This document shows positions 17,559 through 29,700 of a stretch of 64,000 nucleotides of DNA, piece by piece (the stretch's first letter is position 1; the number at the start of each line of letters is the position of its first letter). The notes beneath the pieces were generated by a model. The model saw only the letters and a program-made list of their open reading frames with translations, had not been told where the DNA came from and did not search any database. The stretch spans positions 20,925 to 84,924 of the forward strand of contig CACKMK010000005.1 in assembly GCA_902601345.1 (NCBI GenBank), in the 5' to 3' direction. Source of the DNA: an uncultured Candidatus Poseidoniales archaeon (lineage in GTDB: Archaea; Thermoplasmatota; Poseidoniia; Poseidoniales; Thalassarchaeaceae). Position numbers and translations under genes: made by a program.

Positions 17559-17644
17559 TGGTGCAGGGGATGGGATTCGAACCCATGAAGCACTAAGCAC
17601 CGGAGCTTAAGTCCGGCCCCTTTGACCAACTCGGGTACCCCTGC
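17559..17644 (-). tRNA. tRNA-Leu (anticodon UAA)
   Basis: On the minus strand the 5' end is GCAGGGGTACCCGAGTTGGT and the 3' end is CCCCTGC-A-CCA, with a 7-bp acceptor stem. The anticodon stem CCGGA/TCCGG encloses the loop CTTAAGC, giving anticodon TAA. A long variable arm (GTGCTTAGTGCT) marks a class II tRNA, as expected for leucine. The T arm is ATGGG-TTCGAAT-CCCAT. CCA is encoded. No intron is seen. It abuts the folB stop codon with no gap. Confidence 0.95.
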
Positions 17645-17746
17645 AGTTCAACCAGCACCGACTTTGAATTTCAACCGAGCGGACGATTACCGTCCTATAA
17701 CCGATGCATTTAGTACTCCAATCTCCCGAACTCTTTAACATCTCGA

Positions 17747-20701
17747 ATGCGGCGCGTATTTGTGCGAAATAGGAACCCAGCCCCGTGTGTTGATCGAAGT
17801 GCCCTTGTTTCCCTGGCTCTTGTCATATTGATGGTATCACCCACTGGGATAAATCTGCAGGCAAAAGAGCTAACGAATTTCTACAGATCTGACTCATCCG
17901 AAAGCGATCCAGCAGCAAACCTATACAAGCTCTACTTCGTAGAACCCGGACAGAACCAGACGGCAGGTATGGACGGACTCATCAGCACTCAACCCCCGGC
18001 GTCAAATGCCGATCAGGTAACTGCTAGCGCTCTGGATGACGACGTGCAGTTCATGTCAATATCGATGATGTCGACTTTGGAATTATTCGGAAGAAAATTC
18101 TTTGCCAATGAAACACACTACGTTCCCGTCGAACTGTTCCTCAAGTCAGAGGGCCCTCAGAATTCTAATGTGGATTGGACAGTATCCATCATGACAACAG
18201 AAAGGACTCTTGGCTCTACTACTTACTCCGGATCAGTTTGTACTGCTTCATTTGGTAGCAGTTGCGACTTTGATCACGAAATAATCGATGTCGGCATCGG
18301 CTCATCAGAGTCCTTTGATGTGAGGAAAGGTGAGAGGCTGATAGTCAAAGTTAGGGCTAGTATGTCTGGATGCGATGGGGGTGATAGTCCATTCGGCGGT
18401 TCCGACTGCTCTGCTGACGTTGCATTCAATAGGATAGACAATGAGCCAAATAAATTCTCCAAGATGGAGGCCAACGGCAATGCTCTGATGAATAGTATCA
18501 TTGTTGTACAGAGGGAAGGAGCCAATATTGCGGAGGGCTCCGAATTAGATTGGTATCCTAACGATGTGATTGAAGACAGGAAGATGCAGTTCTCAATGGA
18601 CGCAATCAGTGCTTTCGGGAGGAGCGATATATCACGGGTCGATATCCTGATGAGGGGTCCGAATGGTAATTACGAGGTCGATGAAAGAATCACTGGGGAT
18701 ATGGAAGAAATAGAGGACTCGAGCACGGGGATATTCGGCAAGTATGTCCATACTTACAACAGCGGACTAACCCCTGGTGAATACACAGTCATCCTCAAGG
18801 TAAGAGACGTTGGAGGTAATGAGATTGAGATAGAGCACGAGCCAATCGAAATGCACCAATTTGGCGTCTCATTGAAGCATAGATTCGATCGTTCAGTTGA
18901 GTATTTCGCACCGGGAAAGGTAACGCCAGTTCCAATGGTTCTAGTGCACAGGGGGGACTCGACAAAATCGATGACCGTAGAGTTGGAAGTCCTAACAAAT
19001 CTAGGGAGCTCGTGGTTGGTAGAGTTCGATTCTCCAGCCGGGTACGAGATGAGTTCGGGCGGTTCTGTTCTCAATCCAACAGTCACACTCACAGCTCCAG
19101 ATGACCTCACAGGAATGCCCAAGAAGATAGAGATTAGAGCCATAGCCGAGGCAGATGTTGATGGGGTTATCTCCGTTGTACATCAGGATACTTTGGTCCT
19201 AAACGTCGAGAAGATCGATGTCTACCAACCACCAGTAGTGTCTATTTGGTCGGAGGATCACAAGATTCCAATTGCTAACTCATCTAGAGGAGACGCACTA
19301 GACTCAACGATACCAAGATTCGCTGAGTATGGAGAGTTCAACCCATTCATACTCGAGATTTTCAACTCTGGCTTCGATGCTGATACCTTCAGGATCGACA
19401 TTCTAAAGAGGTCAAAGTCAATATTCCAACTACACGACAATCTAACCGGTCAACGGATACTCCAGGACGAGGGAGATGGTACATTCCATACCTCTCTTCT
19501 TGAGAGGCACAATACCCAAGTTTTGATTCTAGGAATTAAGCCGAGCCTCGATAGAGATGACGATGACATCGGAGAAATCGAGATTGAGGTAATCAGCGGC
19601 GGAAACGCATCTACGACCACTAAGGTCTCATTCACCATTCAGAGAACTTATGGGATTAGAGGTGAGATTTCTCAGGACTGCGACGGCACCCCACTTGGTC
19701 ACATGGAGGTCGCTCTGTGTGCTCCCGGACAGGATAGGCCGGTACTGGAATTCAGAGCAAGGATCACAAATAGCGATACTGAACTAGGCCCCGCCTCATG
19801 GTGGTTGCTGAAGAATCCGGCCAGCCTTCAGGAAAATTTGGAAAGAGATACGAAATATGGAAATTGGGAATATAGAATCACTAACTCGGGCGGCGAGGCA
19901 GTTCCCCGTGTTTCCCTCGGCCCAGGAGACTTCACTGAAGTATTCCTCAGCGTCACTATGACCAATCAGGTGGATGCGGGCAATCACACAGTTTTCCTTA
20001 GAATCGTGGAGGATGTGGACGAAGATAATCCTCGCTATTTCGACCTCCCTATGACATTCGAAGTCGATGCAGTAGATCCCATGCTGGAGATAGTTCAGGA
20101 ATCCCCTAACAAGAAGTTCTCGCCTGGTAACGATTACTCGATTACAATGATTGTCAAAAACGAAGGGAACAGCCCCATGACAGTTCTTCTTGAGGCTGAT
20201 GCCGATGCAAGCGGTTGGGAAGTCTCAATCGGTGGGCTATCCGGATCTCCTTTGATAGAGATAGATCAATTCGATCAGGCTACTTTTACAGTAGAGGTTT
20301 CTGTACCGAGCTCGGCGAATAACGGACAGTCGGTTCCGATTTCGATTACTGCGACCCCCCTTGATACCGAGCAGAGCTTTGCCGACTCATTGAAGGCCCA
20401 GTTCACTCTGGTTGCGATAGTCGAAATCTCATCAATCTCCAAGATAGTGGTCAACGAGATCGTTCATCCCAGGCCAATTTCTATGGTTCTCTTCGCAGTC
20501 AGCGTTCTACTCTTGTTTGCAGGAGTCCAGAGCAGACTCAACAGAAGGAGATGGGCAGCACAAATGCGGATGCTAGAATCCCTATCGGAACCAGAAGAGG
20601 ATATACCGTCTGAGGTACCTGACATACCAGCACCAGTAGTGGTAGAAGATCCACCGAGAGCAGTGGACAGATACGATGATGACGACGTTGAACTTATCTG
20701 A
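17747..20701 (+). CDS. Large secreted, C-terminally anchored surface protein
   Basis: A 984-aa protein with no single recognised family. A basic start and hydrophobic run (LVSLALVILMVSPTGINLQA) give a signal peptide within the first 40 residues. The ectodomain is beta-rich and contains repeated CARDB/NEW3-like segments (for example MIVKNEGNSPMTVLLEADA, EIFNSGFDADTFRIDILKR), a fold common in archaeal surface proteins. Near residues 925-945 lies one membrane helix (PISMVLFAVSVLLLFAGVQ), then a basic stop-transfer and an acidic cytoplasmic tail ending DDDDVELI. Only 75 bp separate its stop from the next giant's likely start, so both are probably one unit. A small inverted repeat GGACG-N5-CGTCC lies 66 bp before the ATG. 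Confidence 0.75.
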   Translation: MRRVFVRNRNPAPCVDRSALVSLALVILMVSPTGINLQAKELTNFYRSDSSESDPAANLYKLYFVEPGQNQTAGMDGLISTQPPASNADQVTASALDDDVQFMSISMMSTLELFGRKFFANETHYVPVELFLKSEGPQNSNVDWTVSIMTTERTLGSTTYSGSVCTASFGSSCDFDHEIIDVGIGSSESFDVRKGERLIVKVRASMSGCDGGDSPFGGSDCSADVAFNRIDNEPNKFSKMEANGNALMNSIIVVQREGANIAEGSELDWYPNDVIEDRKMQFSMDAISAFGRSDISRVDILMRGPNGNYEVDERITGDMEEIEDSSTGIFGKYVHTYNSGLTPGEYTVILKVRDVGGNEIEIEHEPIEMHQFGVSLKHRFDRSVEYFAPGKVTPVPMVLVHRGDSTKSMTVELEVLTNLGSSWLVEFDSPAGYEMSSGGSVLNPTVTLTAPDDLTGMPKKIEIRAIAEADVDGVISVVHQDTLVLNVEKIDVYQPPVVSIWSEDHKIPIANSSRGDALDSTIPRFAEYGEFNPFILEIFNSGFDADTFRIDILKRSKSIFQLHDNLTGQRILQDEGDGTFHTSLLERHNTQVLILGIKPSLDRDDDDIGEIEIEVISGGNASTTTKVSFTIQRTYGIRGEISQDCDGTPLGHMEVALCAPGQDRPVLEFRARITNSDTELGPASWWLLKNPASLQENLERDTKYGNWEYRITNSGGEAVPRVSLGPGDFTEVFLSVTMTNQVDAGNHTVFLRIVEDVDEDNPRYFDLPMTFEVDAVDPMLEIVQESPNKKFSPGNDYSITMIVKNEGNSPMTVLLEADADASGWEVSIGGLSGSPLIEIDQFDQATFTVEVSVPSSANNGQSVPISITATPLDTEQSFADSLKAQFTLVAIVEISSISKIVVNEIVHPRPISMVLFAVSVLLLFAGVQSRLNRRRWAAQMRMLESLSEPEEDIPSEVPDIPAPVVVEDPPRAVDRYDDDDVELI

Positions 20702-20710
20702 GCAGCCTAG

Positions 20711-20731
20711 ATGTACGAACGACGCTCCATT
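20711..20731 (+). promoter_or_regulatory. Conserved 21-bp upstream element, copy 1
   Basis: ATGTACGAACGACGCTCCAT and the next base match, with 2 mismatches in 21, a sequence at 58800-58820. Both lie exactly 66 bp upstream of the likely ATG of a TSP3-repeat gene and are followed by an A/T-rich possible TATA element about 40 bp before the ATG. It may be an activator or operator site. It also makes the ORF-track start at 20711 doubtful. Confidence 0.45.
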
Positions 20732-20776
20732 CTGCTTAAGACCCCGAGTTATCGCCAAAGAACTGTGACACATATC

Positions 20777-23700
20777 ATGAGGTTCGTAATTGCGAATTAC
20801 GAAGGTAACCTCGAATCATCAAAGAAGAGATCAGCCACTCTTCTGGCATTGCTGTTCCTGATATCAAGTACAGCTTCTATCCATTTTTCTGCAGTCGAGG
20901 TTTCGGCTACAAACAATGACCAGGATGCGGACGGCCTTCCATACGGTATTGAGTTCATCATCAACACACAACCCCAGGATTGGGATTCCGACAATGATGG
21001 CCTCCCCGATGGGTGGGAGTGGCAGTACGGCCTGGATCCACTATCTTCATTGGGAGATAATGGATCTACTGGCGATCCAGATTCCGATGGCCTGACAAAT
21101 CTCAACGAGTACCTCTTCGGAATACCCTCTGGCTGGGACGAACCCTCGACTACCAATGTCCTCGACAATGGTGTTTGGTGGAACGGGACCATCCCAGTTT
21201 CAAACTGGGACGAGGAGAGCGCGATGCAAGTTATTCAAGGCTCAGGATCCGATGGTGCTGATGAGGATCCGGTAGGAAACATCTGCACCGACACCTTCGA
21301 CAATGACCATGATGGGATGGTCGACTCAAATGACAATGACTTCGACGGCGATGCAGATTGTAGCTCGGATGATGACGATGGGGACGGAGAAATCGATGAG
21401 GACCCCAACGGCTGGGATACCGATGGAGATGGTATGCCAGATGGTTGGGAGGTAGCAAACGGTTTGGATCCTACTTCAAATTCCAACCAGGACGGAACAT
21501 ACGGGGATCCGGACTTCGATGGCTTGGCTAACATCTACGAGTACGTCAATCCTGCATGGGGGACCAGGAACGGCTCAACATTCCCTCCTACCCAGTATTT
21601 TAGACCAGGTCCGATAAACATGACAATCACTGAGTCGCCATGCAACCCAGTCCTCTCTCTAGGGCCAGGAGGATGTGCGATATTCACCGCAGAGGTCGAT
21701 GGCATAACGCAGACAGATCCTCAGAACAACGATACTGACGGCGACGGCCTCAATGACTCATTCGAGGGACTGGTGTTGCTTACCGATCCAACCTCCCCTG
21801 ACACTGATGGTGATGGGATTTTGGATGGAATCGAGTATAACGGCTCTTACGGAGACCCCGCACAAGGCTCAGATCCACGTGATAATAACACCGATGGCGA
21901 CCATCTTGATGATGGGGATGAGGACCTTAACGGAAACGGGGTGATTGACACTGGAGAGACCGATCCGACCAGGATAAACGACGAAGGGGACTTCGATGGC
22001 GACGGTCTTCAGAATTGGGAGGAGAACAACTCATGCACCCTCTGGAACGTCGCTGATACGGATGGAGGGGGCATAAACGATGGAGACGAAGGCTTCCCCG
22101 GACAGACCGATCCCTGCACCTCGACATTTGATCTAGTCTTCACGGTAATAGCGTGGGACGGAGAGGCGGACACACTTACTCTAAACTCTACAGAGGGAAT
22201 CGACCCGGATCCCGTAGACTGGAGGGGAAGCCCCCCAATGGCTTACTATATCTCTCCCAATGGTACGCAAACACCGTTCGTCTACTCCTCCCTAGAGTCA
22301 CTATTCATGAGGGGCGTAGACGTCGAACCCCCGGCGGGTTCCAATACCATACTAATTACAAACGGATCTTGGTGCTGGGATGCTTCTCCAAACGCATCCA
22401 ATGACCCATGGTGTGATGACGACTACAAGGACACCGATGGTGACGGACTGGCCGACTGGGAGGAACTGACCGCAACTTGGGGGTACCTATCAGACCCCAC
22501 TCTATTCGATACCGATGGAGACGGCGTGAACGACCTCTCGGAGATACTGAACGATACAGACCCAAGGGAGCCCTGCGACAATCTTCTCGATTCAGATGGA
22601 GATGGCCTCAATAACTACTTCGAGAACTCTACGGGCTGCTCTATGATTTTCGGTATCGGTGGCAACCTTACTAGCGATGTCTGGTTCACGATTTGGAACA
22701 TAGCCGACTCCGACTCCGGAGGAGTTGATGACGGTCAAGAATACCTTGACGGTACAAACCCCCAGAATAATCCCGATGATGACATTAATCCCCTAGATAC
22801 GGACGGGGATGGGATTCCCGATTCCATAGAGTTGGACCTCGGTACTGATTGGTTGGATCCAGACTCAGATGGAGGGGGGGTGCCTGACGGCGAAGAATGC
22901 CCAGAGGATTTCTGGGAGCTAGACTGCATCGGCTCTCCAAGCGACCCCTTCGACCCTTCTGACGATATCGAGGAAAACTCCCTGATGTTCACAGCAACAA
23001 ACACCTCAGACGGTCTTGACCCATCTTTGAGGCACTACTGGAGATGGCACACTTACGACTACTACACTGGAGTCTCGTGGGGGGTAAACAGCACTCTTGT
23101 CGGGAACACTCAGGTTATGCCAGAATTCTCTGTTGAACAGGGAGTTGCAGACCAATCCTTCTGGAATCACTCAGGACCTCTATCATGGGAGATTATCTTC
23201 GATGAAGCGGGATACATCGGGCCTGGCCGGGAACTAATTCAACCATTCAATGTAGTCAACTACACGACTTGGGCAGACTTTACCGCTGGACTTAATTTCT
23301 CCAACTACACCAGGGATGTGATCGTCGACAGCGCTGTGATTGAGGCGCTTTACGTAAATGCTCCAGAGGTGATTCTTACTACTGAAATCACAGATAACTC
23401 CACCGCATTCGATGATTCGGAATACGGTAAAGACCTCCCTCAAGACTTCTTGGATAACGGAGATTTTGTGATCAATCTGACACAGGACATACTGGATCAG
23501 TCCGGAGCAATTTCAGCATGGGACAAAATCAATGCAATTCAGGACTTCCTCGTCAATGGCAATGAGACCATATCCTTCCTGAGGAACCATTATGGCTCGG
23601 GAAGACCCGATGGGATGGGCAGTGATAGTGACATTTCTCACTGGATTCTGAACTCTTCTCGAGAAGGAAACTGTGACGAATTCACCTCCGTCTTCGTTAC

Positions 23701-26700
23701 GATGTTGAGAATAGCGGGGATGCCTGCCAGGAAGGTAACAGGATTCGCAGGAGGGACCTGGGATGGCAAGGCCTTCAACGTGTATGGGAAGGACTTCACG
23801 AGATGGGCAGAAGTCCATCTTCAGACAAATCAGAACCAAGGAGAACTGGATATGGGTTGGATCCCGTTCGAGGCTTGTCCCCCGATGTCGGAAGTAACAG
23901 TCAATGTGGAATCTTGGGGGCCAAACTCAATAGAAAGGAACGTATCTATTTCAGAAGAAATATGGGTACAAGGGACCCTAGCATTCTCAGAAAATCAGAC
24001 ACTGGTAGAAAACGTCTCGTTGTCTCTTTACTTAGTGGAGCCAGAATCATCTGACAACGTCCCAGGCAGCGCAGCAATTCCTGAGCATGTCGTTGCCAGC
24101 GTCTCGACAGATTCCAATGGATCGTTCAACCTAACAGGGCTGCCCCAGGAAGTAATCCAGCCAGGGTTCGGATCATTGGTCATTCTGACCTCCGAGAAGG
24201 GTTATGTCGGAGTTCAGGGAATAACGATGGCATGGTTACTGAATGTCTCAGACAACGTTTCTCTCTCCATCACAAATCCAATCCCCGTGAATCAGCCTAT
24301 GCTCGGGATAGGTGTGAACTCGTCAATCACTGGGCAACTATCGTGGGCTAGCTCCCCATTCCTCGATCCATCGATAAGGGACGATATGCAGGTCGTTCTG
24401 AACTACTCATCCCAAGTTGATGGGGAGGTATCAGTCACATCAGGAGTCTCTAGCGGTGGTTACTATGAGTTCTTGGTCCCGATAGACGAGACCGAGCCCC
24501 TCGGGCTCATGGATGCGGCAATTTCATTCTATGGATGGCACTTTGATGACCTCAACAACGAAACACCGCCATCTTACCATGCCAGACCTAGTAACTATTC
24601 TTTCAAACTCAACATCACTCTATCTCCTAACCTGACCGTTGACTTAGAGGCGCAGTCAACGAACAACTCAATTTTGGAGATAGGAAGCAACGTATACCTG
24701 AATGGAACTGTCCTGAGCAGGGGTCCGTCTCCCTCGCCACTGAACGGGACACTTATCTTGGAAATGAGGAGGGCCGACATTTCCGGGCCATTCGTGGAAC
24801 TTTCCTCTTGGTACCTGAACAACTCTTCTTGGGGACCTAATCCCGGTGAGTTCTCCATCACTTGGCCTTTCTCTGCAGCTGAGGTTCCGATACCGGCAGG
24901 TCCCGTCGACGTCAGATTCCAGTTCGATTCCGATGACCTAAATGCAAATGATCAGGAACAGTTCTCCGATACGTTCGGGATTCGTAGCTTCGTGGTATTC
25001 GACTACGAACTCCCATTCGCGATCAGGGGTAGAGAGTACTCTGTGGACGTCTTGCTGGAAGATCATACAGGCTCATCTTTCGCATCTTTCGAAGGGGAAT
25101 ACACTCTGCTCTTCGACGGAGTACTAGAATGGAATCAGACAGACCCAGACGCAGGCAGGGTGACTCCAACGTTCACCCCGACATGGAACATGGCTCCTGG
25201 TGACTATGACTGGAACCTTAGCTATGCAGGATCCACATGGCTTAGCGCGAATTCGACTTCGGGAGTCCTAAGAGTTAGAGGATTAGCCAACGCCACTGCA
25301 AACCTATCAAGCGATTGGTCTGTCAGGGGGTCCACGAACTGGATTTCTGGAATCGCAAAGGACATGATTCTCCAGAATGCGGTCACCCAGAACAACTCCT
25401 CTGTGCTAGTACAGCTCCTTGTCCCATCCGACCTCCCCACAACCCCTGGTGGTTTCCCTGCGGCACCCGCCATATACAACATCGCCAACGGATGGGTCGA
25501 CAACCTAACTGGCTCTTACAACCTATCATTCGAAATCCCATCAGGAATACCCTCTGGTGTCTACGAGATTTCGGTCACTCTGGGATTCTCTTCGAATCCC
25601 CCTGATGGAGGGGCATACTACAATGCTGCAGATCCGACCACAATTCCTATTGGAGTCCAGACAGAGTTCGTCGTTCAAACAGATCAAACTTCTATGATAG
25701 TTACTGCAGGGGAGCAGTTGGAACTCCAAGCCACTGTTACTGACGTCGAGGATCCGAGTGCGACGCTATCCGGAGTAGAACTTGAGTTGTACTTTGACTG
25801 GGGGGGCCCTCTACAAACCATTCTCCAGTCTTCTACCACGAGCTCCGAGGGAATAGCATCCTTCGATGCTACGATACCATCGTCCACCCCTCCCGGATTC
25901 TATAACATTAGGATACACGCCCCAGATGATGTGACCGACACCCTGGAGTCCCCAGGGGCAGGAAGGTGGCTAGGCAACCAGAGCTTCGCAAATTTAACAG
26001 TCCAGGTGGGTAGCACTGTCGAAATCACGTTTATCCCAAACCAGGTAACAGCCCTCCAATCATTCAACCTAGTTGGGACTGTTATGGACTCGGCGGATGC
26101 AAACAGGACAGTAGACGGACCAGTTGGAATCAACGTCTTCTTCTTGGACGAGCCCGATGAGCTACTGGTAGAAAACCACACTACTGATGCATCGGGAGGT
26201 TTCAACGTCTCGGTACCCACAGATGTACTAGGAAACGGAGTAACCAGAGGAGATAGAACCGTAGTAGTTAGCGTGGTCAACGGCTCGACACCGTTCTACC
26301 TAACTGGAAACGGGAATGCGTCTATTCTCGTCATGGGAGTTCCCCAGTTCACTGATACTAATCCATTCATTAACACAATCATCGACCGAGGCGACTCAGC
26401 CATCATGACCACTAGGCTTATCGAGTTCAGCAACAACGAGGCACCCCTTTCTGGATTCGAGGTTCTAGTACTCTTTCACGACACTTGGCTCGACCCTTCG
26501 GTCACCGCTGCCGATGGCAGCGCCTCCTTCGAATTCGAGATACCTCACGACCATCCACTGGGACTCGTTAACGTAACCTTCGTGTTCAATGGTTCTGGTG
26601 ACCTCAACCCTGCCGTCCAGATTCTGAACACGATCACCGTAAGGTCTCCCGTTAGCATGTTGATCGACCCGATCCAAGCTAACCCCCTGCCAGGAGAGCC

Positions 26701-29700
26701 CTTCAACGTGACAGGTTCGCTCACCTCCAGCAACGGGACGGGTTTGTCAGACACCAATGGAAACCCACTAAATCCCACTCTGATTTTCTCGATAGACGGA
26801 GAATCTGCGAACTTTACCGTCCCATCAGTTGTATTCAACTCCGACGGCACATGGTCGGCCCAGATACGTCTGGATCTGTCGTTCCCTCGTGGCCCTCACG
26901 GTATCGATATTTCATTCACGCCTCAAGTAACCTACTTCTCTGCCGCCTCTGCCTTCACCACTTTCAACAGCAGAGGCTACACCGTCCTAACAATTGAGAG
27001 TCCAGACGACCTCGATCCCGACAATAGGACAATCCGAGGTGACACCTTCGACATGTCCCTGTCAATCATCGACAATTCAGGATCCCCAGTCTCCTCCGCA
27101 ACCGTTGTTGTCGAGGTAGACAACATCACCGTATGGGGCGGGCTCACCGACTCCAACGGAACCGCTTCGGCATCAATCTTAGTCAAGCCAGACAGAGATC
27201 CAGGGCCGATGAGGGTCACTGCAACTTTCTCCGGAATCAGCGGACCCACTGGCCTCCTAGGGGACCAGACATGGACCAGGGTTGTCGTCCTCGCACCTAC
27301 GCAACTAGTTCTGAAAGAGGCAACATCTCCCTCAATCGCAGGGTCCTCAGTAACCTTCACCGGCTCCCTCCAAGACGAGAGGGGACAGATGCTGAAAGAA
27401 GAGGGCAACCTCAGTGGTGGCCTAATTCATTTGCACATTGATGGGGTTGACGTAGGACCAGCATACACCGTATTCTCGAACTCTACCACGGGACAGTGGT
27501 CGATAACATACCAGATCCCATCAGACATGGATTTCGGACAACACCAAGCCAGAGTCGAGTTCCTAGGAGGATTCTCATGGGTCGATCCAATGGGCCAGGG
27601 AGACTCGGTTAATCCTGAGTACTACCTTGGCTCAACAGACTCCCTGGCATTCAATGTGACACAGCCTTCACAAGTAGTGATTTCCACTTCTCCTTCTGAG
27701 ATAGACAGGACCGAGGTCGCCACTGTTGAGGGGATGCTCACAGACGGTGTGGGGAGGGCCATTCCCGATAGGGACCTTGTCCTTTCAGTGGACGGACAAG
27801 AAATAACCTCGATATCAGTAAACTCCAACGGATCCTTCGTAGGTTTAGTTCCAATTCCACCCGATATGCCACTAGGTCCCGTAATCATCGGGGTTGAGTT
27901 CCTTGGTGAGGACTTCATCCTCCCATCCAACTCCACCGTAGTATTCACCGTCTTCGCACCCGTCTCGGTCACCATTGATGATCTCGGACCAGTTGCTGTA
28001 GGGGATGAAATGACCGTATCCGGTACCGTCAAGGACAATCTCGAGAACGGTTGGCTGGACAGCCATACCATCGAGGTCTTCGTGGATGGGGTCCTCATTG
28101 GCATTACAAGCAGTCAGCAGGATGGCAACTGGAGCCTGAAATGGCTGGTCCCGGAATCTGTGGAAATAGGTAACCACTCCATTTCCGCGATCGCACCTGC
28201 TCAAGGATTCTACAGACAGGGCTCTACAGACTCCAACTTCACCGTATCGTACCATACCGAGATATCCCTGCAGGCTGAGGGCAGCTATGCAACACGTGGC
28301 GGATATTGGAACCTCAGTGGCAGACTCTTCGAGTCCGACACAGGTTTCGAGCAAGGCCTGGAAGGAAGGGAAATCACTGTTCTTCTTGACGGCTCCGATG
28401 TGGAAACCATAACTACAGAAGAGGGAGGGCTGTTCTCTCTGAGTCACAGGGTGCAGTACTCCCTAGACAGGGGTTCTCACAACTTCACGTTCCTATTCCA
28501 AGGTGAGTTCCTTTACCTTCCTGCTGAATCACAAATGGAGGTATTCGCCCTGTCTGACGTCGTTATAGAGATGCAGCCGATCACAAACACAATAGTGAGA
28601 GGAGACCCTTCCCCTTCACGATCGATAATGCTCCAGGGCCTGATAAGGGAGGTCGGCGGAGACTCGGAAATTTTCGATAATCTCTCCATGTCTCTTGCTT
28701 GGGGAGAAACCGAACTCCCCATGACTTCGGGACCTTGGGGCAACCCCGACACTATGAACTTCCAGATTAGAGCCAAGGCGCAAGAGTTCATGACCCCGGG
28801 AAACAATATGATTACGATTATCGTGGAGTCGAATCAGGCAAGCTTCCTGAATGGGGGATCCAAGGAAATCGATATCCTTGTCATGGTCGAGGTCGATTTC
28901 GAGTACTCGGAAATAGAACTCTCCAACGGACAGAGAATAATCAGGGGTTCAGTGAACGCCACGGCAAGGGACACCGGAGCTCCCCTGGAAGGACTCTCTC
29001 TGAGTGCTAGCCTCGCCAACGGCAGCGTCACCCACTTCTCCGTATCCAAACTGACAGGGGCGGATGGGGTCTTCGAATACGAGTTCAAATCAATGGCACC
29101 TCTGCCTCCACTGTCCTCACAATCCCCTCCTCCCGAGGGATGGGGGGTACTCGCGGTCCTGCTGATGTCCGACTCGGACTTCATCGAACCAGGTAGCTTG
29201 GCCCTGCTCCCGTCATCAGGCGTCCAAATCGCCTATGAGAAGCCAGAGGAGGCATCCTTCCTGGATAGGGCAGCAGTAGCCATTGTGGCCATCGTTGTAG
29301 GTGCCATTCTAGTAGCGATAGGTGCCATGGCCATCAACACTAGGAGGAAATCCACCATCAAGGAGCTGGCCAACATTTTCGGACAGACGGTTGAGATGCT
29401 AGCCTCCGGCGACGAGTACAGGAGAGCCATCTTCCTATGCTATGAAAACCTGTGCTCAGTCCTCACCCGACGCGGGTTCCTGCGTCGCAACTTCGAGACC
29501 GTCAGGGAGTTCGAGATGGCTATCCGAGGCGCACTGCCCATCAGCGAGGCATCATTGGTTTCGCTGGACAGGATTTTCGAGGAAGCACGGTACTCCAGTC
29601 ACGTCCTAGGAGATGCCCACAGAGACAATGCCCAACTGGCCCTGTCCTCAGTAGTTGAGGAGATTAAGGCGATGCAGGACATCCCGAAGAGAGGTCCGCT

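Noticed and set aside
20711-20776. N-terminal extension of the TGase giant (MYERRSILLKTPSYRQ...)
   Set aside because: The same DNA word occurs 66 bp before the other TSP3 gene, where an in-frame stop follows, and the extension would push the signal peptide more than 40 residues inward. A regulatory element fits better.
20797-21192. Minus-strand ORFs opposite the giant genes (131 aa here; many others to 49426)
   Set aside because: Ser/Pro-rich translations opposite Asp/Gly-rich TSP3 coding sequence are typical shadow frames; none shows a motif or start context.
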